Origin: an uncultured Oscillibacter sp.
Lineage (GTDB): Bacteria > Bacillota > Clostridia > Oscillospirales > Oscillospiraceae
Direction: 5' to 3'
NCBI GenBank assembly: GCA_948435975.1
Contig: CAOJHG010000120.1
Location: forward strand, 1 to 6,805
DNA: 6,805 nucleotides
A program made the position numbers and the translations under genes. Below are positions 1 through 5,806 of the stretch, in pieces. The notes below the pieces were generated by a model. It worked only from the letters and a program-made list of their open reading frames with translations. It made no database searches and had not been told where the DNA came from. Each line of letters opens with the position of its first letter. The stretch's first letter is position 1.

Positions 1-829
1 GATTACAGGTCTTGCCATGAAGCTGCTGGACCGCCCTATGACGGACATTATCGCCGTCACCATGCCTTGCTTCGGCACCACGGACCGGACAAAGAACAAC
101 GCCGTCATCCTGGCAGAGCGGCTGGGGGCCACCCTGCGGACCGTGGACATCTCCCAGTCCGTCCGCAGCCACTTCCGGGACATCGGCCATGATATTGAAG
201 ATCACTCTGTTACCTATGAAAACGCCCAGGCCCGGGAGCGCACACAGGTTTTGATGGATATTGCCAACGGGGGCGGCGGCCTGGTGATTGGCACCGGCGA
301 CCTGAGCGAGCTGGCGCTGGGATGGTGTACCTACAATGGGGACCACATGAGCATGTACGCCGTCAACGCCTCCATCCCAAAGACGCTGGTCCGGCATTTG
401 GTGGGTTATCTGGCTTGCGACAACGACAAGCAGGAGCTTCACGACGTGCTGGAGGACATTCTGGATACCCCGGTTTCCCCAGAGCTGCTTCCCGCCGTTC
501 AGGGTGAAATCAGCCAGCGGACAGAGGACCTGGTGGGGCCCTATGAGCTGCACGACTTCTTCCTGTACTACGTCCTTCGCTGGGGCTTTTCGCCAAGGAA
601 GGTATACCGTTTGGCGGTGTATGCCCTGGAGCGGAAATACAGCCGCGGGGTAATCCTGAAATGGCTGAAGGTTTTTTACCGCCGCTTTTTCAGCCAGCAG
701 TTCAAGCGCAACTGTGTCCCAGACGGCCCGAAAATCGGCTCTGTGGCGCTGTCTCCCCGGGGCGATTGGAGAATGCCCAGCGACGCCGTGTACACACTCT
801 GGGAGGCCGAGCTGGAAACGCTCTCCTGA
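1..829 (+). CDS. nadE: Glutamine-dependent NAD+ synthetase, C-terminal part (5' end outside window)
   Basis: Final step of NAD+ synthesis: ATP-dependent amidation of nicotinic acid adenine dinucleotide, in the cytoplasm. The frame is open from base 2 with no start of its own (the ATG at 17 is internal), so about 275 residues of a larger protein are present. Visible synthetase-domain motifs, numbered from the ATG at 17: [14 protein letters not shown] near residue 17, [13 protein letters not shown] near 69, [20 protein letters not shown] near 90, and the family's C-terminal [13 protein letters not shown] and [14 protein letters not shown]. This long C-terminus is typical of the large (about 640 aa) enzymes with an N-terminal nitrilase-type glutaminase domain; that domain and the SGGxDS ATP-pyrophosphatase loop would lie upstream of the window. 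Stop is TGA at 827-829. It converges on the M56/M23 gene. Family assignment is very secure. Confidence 0.96.
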   Translation, partial: ITGLAMKLLDRPMTDIIAVTMPCFGTTDRTKNNAVILAERLGATLRTVDISQSVRSHFRDIGHDIEDHSVTYENAQARERTQVLMDIANGGGGLVIGTGDLSELALGWCTYNGDHMSMYAVNASIPKTLVRHLVGYLACDNDKQELHDVLEDILDTPVSPELLPAVQGEISQRTEDLVGPYELHDFFLYYVLRWGFSPRKVYRLAVYALERKYSRGVILKWLKVFYRRFFSQQFKRNCVPDGPKIGSVALSPRGDWRMPSDAVYTLWEAELETLS

Positions 830-844
830 CAAAATGCGCCGCAG

Positions 845-876
845 AAAAACCGCCGCCCGATTGCAGGACGGCGGTT
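845..876 (-). terminator. Intrinsic terminator of the BlaI-M56/M23 operon, between convergent genes
   Basis: Perfect 8-bp stem: AACCGCCG (848-855) pairs with CGGCGGTT (869-876), with partial further pairing inside the loop. Read on the minus strand the stem is followed by a run of five T (complement of 845-849), 12 bases past the stop of the M56/M23 gene. On the plus strand the bases after the hairpin are mixed (ctcgcgctga) with no T-run, so it should serve the leftward operon well and nadE only weakly. Confidence 0.8.
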
Positions 877-887
877 CTCGCGCTGAT

Positions 888-3473
888 TCAGTTTTCTTCA
901 GGCCATCCGTTTTGGACAGCGGCCTTCGCTTCCTCCAGAGAGGAGAAGACGGGCTTCAAACCGCTGGTGTCGCTCCCCATGGAGTTGGGCCAGCCGTTCC
1001 GCTTTGCCTCCAGGACCTCCTCATAGCTCAGGATCTTCCCGCCAGCGGGCCGGTTGCCTGTGCCGCACTCGAATTCACCAATTACGTTATGCTCCTGATC
1101 GTAAAGCGGGATCATCCACCCCGCTATGTTGTTCTCCTCCACCCAGTTCAGGTAGGCCCCGTTCAGATTTAGGTCCGGGCTCCAGCTCAGGCCGGAATCC
1201 GCAGTTGCGATATAGCCGTTTTCCCCATTTGTACCCACCGCGGCCAGCAGGTCCGGTTCCTCGCTGGACCCCACAGGGATATCGAAAACCGTGCCATAAG
1301 TTTCGCCCTTGCTGTTCCGGCTGAAGCTGGGGCTTTCCACAGGCGCGTTCTCCGCCGGTTCCGGCTTGGCCGCAGTCTTTCCGGCTTTCACAACAAATTC
1401 GCCAATGACATCCCCCGCCTCGTTATAGACCGGCAGGGACCGGTCCTCCGCTGCATCCGGGTCCGTCATACCCGTTCGGGTTCCCCAGGCGACCTTGCAA
1501 TTTGAGTTCAGCTCCTTCAAGGACACATAGCCGTACTCCCCGTTTGAGGCAATCACGCCTACCAGGTCCGGATTGCCCAGGGTATCGGACAGGGACTCGT
1601 TCGCCGCGTAGGTCTGGCCGTTCTTGTTCACGGGATACTGTCCGTCCTCTGATTTCGCAGCCGCCGCAGCCGCCAGAGGCGCCAGGGTCTGTGCCCGGTC
1701 CTCTGCGGACTTCAGCAGGCCCGCCGGGTCGATGTGTTCCCCGTTTGCCATGATCTCGAAATGCAGGTGAGGACCGGTGGCCATGCCTGTGCTTCCAACT
1801 TTCGCAATGGTCTCACCCATCTCCACCGCCGTTCCGGTTTCCACCAATACCGTCTGGCAGTGGGCGTAATAGGTCTCCATGCCGTTTCCGTGCTCCAGAA
1901 GAATATAGTTCCCGTTCTGAGCGTCAAAGCCAGTGTCCTTGACAGTCCCGCCTGCCGCCGCGTAAACAGGGTCTCCTGCGGACAGGCCCCCGATATCGAC
2001 GCCGCTGTGGGGCTTTTCTCCGTCACTGTAGGCCGCGGAAATTTCCATGCTGTCCGACGGCCAAATCATAGCCGCTCCCTTTGGCATATCTTCCTTGACC
2101 GCAGGCAGTTCCGCCGGAGAAACGGTGCTCCCGAAGTCCACAGCTCCAACAGCGGCATTGGGCAGCAGGTCGTAGGTCATAACAGCGTCCCCATAAGCCG
2201 CTTCCATCAGCAGCTCGTCCACGGGATGGGACCTTTCTACAAAGGAATAGGTCTGCCCGGGGACCCACTCGCCTTTTTCGCTCTCATTCTCCAGGTAATG
2301 AACGCTCATGCTTGTACCGTCCTCGCTGACATAGCGGCCGGTGATCCAGATATTCCAACGCCCCTCCAGGTCCGTTTCGGGAATCGTGAAATAGCACACG
2401 TCGTCTTCAAAATAAACACTATTCCGCAGTTCCTGCAAAACCGCCATGCTCGGATTGTTCTCCAGCTCTGCGGGGGCGTGTATATCCGCCGGCGGCAGGG
2501 ACGATTTCCCGCTGTCCTTCATGGCGGAGGTGGCAAACACGGTGGTTACGCACGCCACAGCCAGCAGCGCCGCCGCCCAGGCCAGGGCCGATTTTTTCTT
2601 AAACTTCATAATTGCAATAATCCTTTCTTCCATGCCGCTTTTTCTGGAAAAACCGCACAGAGGCACACTCTGGCATTCAGCCAGACGTATCAAGGTCAAG
2701 GCGTACAGCTCCCGCCGGTCCTCTCCCAGCGCCCGAAGGGCTTCCTCGTCGCACCGCAGCTCCATGTCCCGGTTTGCCAGGACATAGAGGACCCACGCAG
2801 CCGGGTTGAACCAGTGGACGCACAGGGCCGCCGCCAGCACCAGCTTGAACATGCCGTCCAGCCGCCGGATGTGGACGCCCTCATGAGCCAGGACACACCG
2901 CAGCGCAGGCCCATCTGAAAGGTCCATCGTCTTCGGAAGCAGGATCACTGGGCATACCAGGCCATAGGTCAGCGGGGCGGCGATCCGGTCAGACACCCGC
3001 ACCCGGACCGGCCGCCGGACTGCCGTCCACTGCGCCGCGCCAGAGGGACAGTTCTCCGCTGGAAGGGCCTCCTGAAAGCGCCGCCGCCAGCGGAGGTAGT
3101 TCGCCAGGAACCACACGCCCAGCAGCACCGCCCCGGCCAGCCATACCGCCTCCCAAACGGGGAATTCCGGCACCGCTGCCGGAGGAGGAACGAATCCGCC
3201 TCCTGCCGGCGGCAGAACCATAACAGCATTCACACCCGCCGAAGGAGCCGATGCCGCTGGGGGAGCCGCTTCCCGGCGCAGGATGTCCAGCAAAGTATAG
3301 AGGCTGAACCGGGACGCAGGCACGGCAGGCGTTAGAAGCCGCAGCGCCGCTATCCACCACAGCGCCACAAAGGCACCCTTCGGCAAGCGGCGGGCAGTCA
3401 GGAGCCGCAGAAGCACCGCAGCCCCAATCAACGCCGCCCCTGCAGCGCTCATTTCCAATAGTTTCACCTGCAT
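888..3473 (-). CDS. BlaR1-like M56 membrane zinc protease fused to an extracellular M23 (LytM) peptidase
   Basis: 861 aa. Predicted membrane segments at about residues 5-25, 33-50, 107-126 and 295-316 match the four-segment BlaR1 topology. Between the last two lies the M56 protease: HEGVH (197-201, zinc ligands H197 and H201, catalytic E198) and MELRCDE, where E238 fits the third ligand. After segment 4 the chain should be outside: a tryptophan-containing region (345-435), an M23 domain (about 470-590) with HxxxD (H489, D493), YYAH (H538) and GPHLHFE (H569, H571), an Ala-rich linker (598-606), two copies of a module (617-699, 720-807) and a tail with two NGWP-ending segments. All M23 metal and catalytic residues are present. 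The ATG lies 3 bases after the repressor stop with no clear ribosome site, which suggests translational coupling; Met8 is an alternative start. By analogy with BlaR1, it should relieve repression by the adjacent BlaI-type protein when an envelope signal is sensed. No penicillin-binding sensor domain is seen. Domain calls are secure; the signal is unknown. Confidence 0.93.
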   Translation of the reverse strand: MQVKLLEMSAAGAALIGAAVLLRLLTARRLPKGAFVALWWIAALRLLTPAVPASRFSLYTLLDILRREAAPPAASAPSAGVNAVMVLPPAGGGFVPPPAAVPEFPVWEAVWLAGAVLLGVWFLANYLRWRRRFQEALPAENCPSGAAQWTAVRRPVRVRVSDRIAAPLTYGLVCPVILLPKTMDLSDGPALRCVLAHEGVHIRRLDGMFKLVLAAALCVHWFNPAAWVLYVLANRDMELRCDEEALRALGEDRRELYALTLIRLAECQSVPLCGFSRKSGMEERIIAIMKFKKKSALAWAAALLAVACVTTVFATSAMKDSGKSSLPPADIHAPAELENNPSMAVLQELRNSVYFEDDVCYFTIPETDLEGRWNIWITGRYVSEDGTSMSVHYLENESEKGEWVPGQTYSFVERSHPVDELLMEAAYGDAVMTYDLLPNAAVGAVDFGSTVSPAELPAVKEDMPKGAAMIWPSDSMEISAAYSDGEKPHSGVDIGGLSAGDPVYAAAGGTVKDTGFDAQNGNYILLEHGNGMETYYAHCQTVLVETGTAVEMGETIAKVGSTGMATGPHLHFEIMANGEHIDPAGLLKSAEDRAQTLAPLAAAAAAKSEDGQYPVNKNGQTYAANESLSDTLGNPDLVGVIASNGEYGYVSLKELNSNCKVAWGTRTGMTDPDAAEDRSLPVYNEAGDVIGEFVVKAGKTAAKPEPAENAPVESPSFSRNSKGETYGTVFDIPVGSSEEPDLLAAVGTNGENGYIATADSGLSWSPDLNLNGAYLNWVEENNIAGWMIPLYDQEHNVIGEFECGTGNRPAGGKILSYEEVLEAKRNGWPNSMGSDTSGLKPVFSSLEEAKAAVQNGWPEEN
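1053..1625 (-). repeat. Duplicated C-terminal module (two copies) in the M56/M23 protein
   Basis: Two diverged tandem copies at protein level, residues about 617-699 and 720-807, joined by a Pro/Glu-rich linker (AAKPEPAENAPVESPS). Shared landmarks in order: NKNGQTY / NSKGETY; PDLVGVIASNGEYGYV / PDLLAAVGTNGENGYI; SLPVYNEAGDVIGEF / MIPLYDQEHNVIGEF. The copies differ in the middle, where copy 2 has a longer insert (ATADSGLSWSPDLNL onward). Function is unknown. An extracellular, wall-facing position is inferred from the topology of the host protein. Confidence 0.8.
1704..2066 (-). other. M23/LytM endopeptidase domain inside the M56 fusion protein
   Basis: Domain-level annotation, residues about 470-590 of the 861-aa protein. 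It begins WPSDSMEISAAYSDGEKPHSG, continues with the usual lysostaphin-type order: HxxxD at 489-493, a GD-PVYAAAGGTV strand (499-511), NGNYILLEHGNG (520-531), YYAH (535-538), G-T-V-x-x-GE-TIAKVGSTG (547-563) and GPHLHFE (567-573). In this family H489, D493 and H571 bind zinc, and H538 and H569 act in catalysis. Because no ligand is lost, it should be an active peptidoglycan peptidase rather than a degenerate binding domain. That is an inference from residues only. Confidence 0.9.
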
Positions 3474-3476
3474 CGC

Positions 3477-3833
3477 TCACTTCATTTCCGCCACGATTTC
3501 CCGCAGCTTCGCAATTTGTTCCGGCGTCAGGGCCTTCTCCCGTCCCAGCAAAGAGGCGAACAGCAGGTCCGGCGAACCGTCAAACAGCTTGCCAATCAGC
3601 TCTCGCGTCTCCTCCTCTTGGATATCCGCCTTGCTCACCAGCGCATGGCACAGAAAATTCGGCTCGCTCCGCAGCACCGCCCCTTTCGTAATACATTTCT
3701 TGATGACTGTGTAAGTGGTGTTCATGTTCCAGCCGGTTTCCGCTTTCAGGATGTCGGAAATCTCCTTGGCGGTTCGGTCGCCTCCGCGCCACAGCACGTC
3801 CATCACCTTCAGCTCTGAGTCAAACAGTTTCAT
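3477..3833 (-). CDS. BlaI/MecI/CopY-family winged-helix repressor
   Basis: 118 aa from the ATG at 3833. Residues 4-65 carry the winged helix typical of the family: FDSELKVMDVLW at the start, AKEISDIL (23-30), and the recognition region WNMNTTYTVIKKCITKGAVL (35-54). The remainder (66-118) should form the helical dimerisation arm (QEEETRELIGKLF, LTPEQIAKLREIV). Family members bind dyads in their own promoters as dimers and are inactivated after the cognate M56 membrane protease senses a signal. This gene is first in an operon with just such a protease, 3 bases apart. A longer reading from TTG at 3854 is possible, but it would translate the GAAAGGAG ribosome site and overlap the proximal operator, so I reject it. 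No Asn-Phe pair, the BlaI/MecI cleavage site as I recall it, is visible near the expected place (SLLGREKAL, 94-102). Confidence 0.93.
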   Translation of the reverse strand: MKLFDSELKVMDVLWRGGDRTAKEISDILKAETGWNMNTTYTVIKKCITKGAVLRSEPNFLCHALVSKADIQEEETRELIGKLFDGSPDLLFASLLGREKALTPEQIAKLREIVAEMK

Positions 3834-3840
3834 GGGATTG

Positions 3841-3848
3841 CTCCTTTC
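3841..3848 (-). promoter_or_regulatory. Ribosome binding site that fixes the repressor start
   Basis: Minus-strand GAAAGGAG, 7 bases before the ATG at 3831-3833. It decides for the 118-aa product over the TTG-started 125-aa reading that would contain this site. Confidence 0.85.
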
Positions 3849-3852
3849 TGCC

Positions 3853-3870
3853 AAACTACTGCAATAGTTT
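3853..3870 (-). promoter_or_regulatory. Proximal operator dyad for the BlaI-type repressor
   Basis: AAACTACTGCAATAGTTT is an 18-bp inverted repeat with a single mismatched pair (3859/3864). Its ACTA...TAGT arms resemble known BlaI/MecI operators (TACTAC...GTAGTA type). It lies just downstream of the predicted transcription start (about 3871-3872), where binding would block the promoter. Confidence 0.8.
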
Positions 3871-3878
3871 ATGATGCC

Positions 3879-3907
3879 ATACTATCACAGTAGTGCAGAC
3901 TTGTCAA
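3879..3907 (-). promoter_or_regulatory. Sigma-A promoter of the repressor-M56/M23 operon
   Basis: Minus strand: TTGACA (3902-3907), exactly 17 bases, then TAGTAT (3879-3884). Start expected near 3871-3872, giving a leader of about 40 bases. A perfect -35 with two operators over the -10 and start suggests a strong promoter held off by the repressor. Confidence 0.87.
3881..3894 (-). promoter_or_regulatory. Distal operator dyad overlapping the -10 element
   Basis: On the minus strand ACTACTGTGATAGT, with the same ACTA-6-TAGT arms as the proximal site (minus-strand ACTATTGCAGTAGT). The two agree at 11 of 14 positions and all differences are purine-purine or pyrimidine-pyrimidine. The centres are 26 bp apart. 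The site covers part of the -10 hexamer and the spacer, so occupancy should exclude RNA polymerase. Confidence 0.72.
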
Positions 3908-3925
3908 GAACTTTTTTGGGGATGG

Positions 3926-3958
3926 AAAAAGCGCCGGACGAGAAGAACATCCGGCGCT
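3926..3958 (-). terminator. Intrinsic terminator after the mreB-like gene
   Basis: Perfect 9-bp stem, AGCGCCGGA (3930-3938) with TCCGGCGCT (3950-3958), 11-base loop. On the minus strand it is followed by TTTTT (complement of 3926-3930, the first T closing the stem). It begins 7 bases past the stop codon of the mreB-like gene and ends before the -35 of the repressor promoter, so it separates the two transcripts. Confidence 0.88.
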
Positions 3959-3965
3959 GGGAAGG

Positions 3966-4985
3966 TCAATTCATTTGCTTGCGGCGGCTGAGGTTCATGG
4001 TGCCGTCCTGCATGTTGTTCAGGGTTTCCAGACTTTTGCCGGTGCCCAGGGCGACACAGGAGATGGCGTCCTCAGCAATCATTGTATAGATTCCCGTCCG
4101 GGCTGTGACCAGCTTATCAAAACCGTCCACCAGACTGCCGCCGCCGGTCATCACGATTCCGTTGGTGGATACGTCTGCCACCAGCTCGGGGGGCGTGCGC
4201 TCCAAAACGGAGTGAATGGCTTCCATAATACGCTCCACCGGTTCCTCAAAGGCGTCCATCATCTCTGTAGAGCTGACGCTCACCACCTTGGGCAAACCGG
4301 TCAGCAGACAGCGGCCCTTCACGTCCATAGTAGCCTCTTCCTCCTTCGGGAAGACACACCCAATCTGCTTTTTCATCTCCTCAGCAGTGCGCTCGCCCAC
4401 CAGCAGATTGTGTTTGCGGCGCATATATTTCACGACGGCCTCATTCAGTTGGTCTCCGGCGATTTTGATGGAAGCGGATTCCACGACGCCGCCCAGGGAA
4501 ATCACCGCGATATCCGCAGTGCCGCCGCCGATGTCCACCACCATATGGCCGTCCGGCTTGGCGATGTCGATGCCCGCGCCAATCGCGGCTGCTACGGGTT
4601 CTTCAATAAGGTAGACCTTCCGGGCGCCGGCGGAGATTCCAGCGTCAATAACAGCGCGCTCCTCGACCTCGGTAATGCCGGAGGGGACGCAGATAATGAC
4701 CCGCGGCTTGAACAAAGAGACGCTGGTGACCTTATGGATGAACTCCCGCAGCATCCGCTCGGTCATGTCGTAGTCGGAGATAACGCCTTCCCGAAGCGGA
4801 CGGATGGCGATGATGTTGCCCGGGGTGCGTCCCAGCATGGCCTGGGCTTCCGCGCCGACTTTCAGGAGCTTGCCGGTGTTTTTATCCAGGGCCACCACAG
4901 AGGGCTCGTTGAGCACAATGCCCTTGCCCCTGACGAAGACCAAGACGGAAGCGGTACCAAGGTCGATACCGATATCTTTTGACAT
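3966..4985 (-). CDS. mreB: MreB/Mbl-family rod-shape actin homologue
   Basis: 339 aa, close to the usual family length. Bacterial actin that forms ATP-dependent filaments under the membrane and directs the sites of lateral wall synthesis. Motifs from Met1 = 4985: phosphate 1 GIDLGTAS (6-13), GKGIVLNEPSVVA (20-32), catalytic-region IEEPVAAAIGAG (127-138), phosphate 2 DIGGGTAD (151-158), adenosine motif MTGGGSLVDG (279-288) and ALGTGKSLE (312-320). The start is set by GGAGGA 7 bases upstream; the GTG at 5000 would lie inside that site. It has its own promoter and terminator, so it is monocistronic, with no mreC or mreD beside it. It may therefore be an Mbl/MreBH-type paralogue rather than the main MreB; sequence alone cannot decide. 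The tail ends NLSRRKQMN. Confidence 0.93.
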   Translation of the reverse strand: MSKDIGIDLGTASVLVFVRGKGIVLNEPSVVALDKNTGKLLKVGAEAQAMLGRTPGNIIAIRPLREGVISDYDMTERMLREFIHKVTSVSLFKPRVIICVPSGITEVEERAVIDAGISAGARKVYLIEEPVAAAIGAGIDIAKPDGHMVVDIGGGTADIAVISLGGVVESASIKIAGDQLNEAVVKYMRRKHNLLVGERTAEEMKKQIGCVFPKEEEATMDVKGRCLLTGLPKVVSVSSTEMMDAFEEPVERIMEAIHSVLERTPPELVADVSTNGIVMTGGGSLVDGFDKLVTARTGIYTMIAEDAISCVALGTGKSLETLNNMQDGTMNLSRRKQMN

Positions 4986-4992
4986 AAGTGAT

Positions 4993-4998
4993 TCCTCC
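4993..4998 (-). promoter_or_regulatory. Ribosome binding site that fixes the mreB start
   Basis: Minus-strand GGAGGA within TGTGGAGGAATC, 7 bases before the ATG at 4983-4985. It rules out the in-frame GTG at 4998-5000, which overlaps the site and would add five residues not seen in the usual MSKDIGIDLG start. Confidence 0.88.
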
Positions 4999-5063
4999 AC
5001 AAATCTTTTGTACTATGATGGATGAACGGCTTTCCCGCTCGCACTCTCAAGAATATGCAATAC

Positions 5064-5092
5064 ATTATAATGGCAGTCTTTTCAGAATGCAA
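5064..5092 (-). promoter_or_regulatory. Sigma-A promoter of the mreB-like gene
   Basis: Minus strand: TTGCAT (5087-5092), 17 bases, perfect TATAAT (5064-5069). The expected start near 5057 gives a leader of about 70 bases. The -35 lies directly after the comF stop, so the mreB-like gene does not depend on comF transcription. No hairpin with a T-run separates the two, so some read-through from comF is possible. Confidence 0.85.
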
Positions 5093-5094
5093 CC

Positions 5095-5772
5095 CTATTC
5101 TTTCCCATATTCCTGCTGATTTTCCGCATTGATGCCAGTCAAAGCTACAGCGGCGCAGAAAATTCCGGAGGCTCCAGCATTCAGAAGGGTCTGCGCACAG
5201 GCGGAAAGGGTGGAACCGGTGGTGCAGATATCGTCGATCAGGAGGATACGCTTTCCATAAGGAGCGCCTTCGGCCTGATAGACGTTTTTGACATTTTCCG
5301 TTCTGGCGGCGGCGTCCTTCATGCTGGACTGAGCGGGGTTATCCTGAATCTTCCGCAGGAGCCGCACAGGTTTTGTTTTCCAGCGGCGGCAGGCGCTTTC
5401 CGCCAGAAGCCGGGCCTGGTCATAGCCGCGCCTGCGGCGGCGTTTTCTGCTGACGGGCGCCCAGGTGACAAGGTCGAAAGCCGCGCCATAGGCTTCTTCG
5501 GCACAGAGGCCCAGGGCGTCGCCCAGCGGACCGGCGGCAGAGGCGCAGCCGTGAAATTTCAGGCGGAGCAGTGCCGCCCGGATGGGGCCTTCGTAGTGAA
5601 ACGGCGCAGCGCATGGTATGTTATCAGCCAACTGACGGAGAGCCGCGCCTTCCTCTGTCCAAGGGGCGGAACTGCGGCATGATTGGCAGATGCCGGGCCT
5701 TTCCAGGATCTTTTCGCACAGCGGGCACTTTGGGGGAAATACCAGGTTTTTTACTTCTTCCATAAGGTTCAT
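5095..5772 (-). CDS. comF: ComF-family phosphoribosyltransferase-like protein
   Basis: 225 aa. The N-terminal zinc ribbon has CPLC (C16, C19) and CQSC (C29, C32). The type I phosphoribosyltransferase domain follows, with the family's basic RKRRRRRGYDQA (109-120) and the PRPP loop ILLIDDICTTGSTLSA (176-191), where the paired Asp (180-181) and TTGST are the binding signature. In naturally competent bacteria ComFC homologues are needed for DNA uptake or handling of imported single strands. The enzyme reaction, if any, is not settled. The partner helicase ComFA is not present here. The start ATG at 5772 has AGGAAGGG 8 bases upstream; Met4 is a weaker choice. It follows the XRE gene by 34 bases and probably shares its transcript. 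Family call secure, role in this organism unknown. Confidence 0.92.
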   Translation of the reverse strand: MNLMEEVKNLVFPPKCPLCEKILERPGICQSCRSSAPWTEEGAALRQLADNIPCAAPFHYEGPIRAALLRLKFHGCASAAGPLGDALGLCAEEAYGAAFDLVTWAPVSRKRRRRRGYDQARLLAESACRRWKTKPVRLLRKIQDNPAQSSMKDAAARTENVKNVYQAEGAPYGKRILLIDDICTTGSTLSACAQTLLNAGASGIFCAAVALTGINAENQQEYGKE

Positions 5773-5806
5773 GGCCTTGTCCCTTCCTGTACGACCGCCG
5801 GTGCAG

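Noticed and set aside
848..876. Strong rightward terminator for nadE
   Set aside because: The hairpin is good but no T-run follows it on the plus strand, so I assign it mainly to the leftward operon.
1734..2918. Long plus-strand open frame opposite the M56/M23 gene (394 codons)
   Set aside because: It is antisense to a gene with clear domains, has no recognisable motif, and is the kind of shadow frame expected in GC-rich coding DNA.
3834..3854. N-terminal extension of the BlaI-type repressor from a TTG codon
   Set aside because: The extension would translate the GAAAGGAG ribosome site and overlap the proximal operator. The ATG at 3833 has ideal 7-base spacing and gives the normal family start.
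3975..4982. Long plus-strand open frame opposite mreB (335 codons)
   Set aside because: Same reason: exact antisense of a highly conserved gene, His/Gln/Asp-rich product without domain features.
4986..5000. N-terminal extension of the mreB-like protein from a GTG codon
   Set aside because: The GTG lies in the Shine-Dalgarno sequence of the ATG at 4985, and MSKDIGIDLG is the normal family start.
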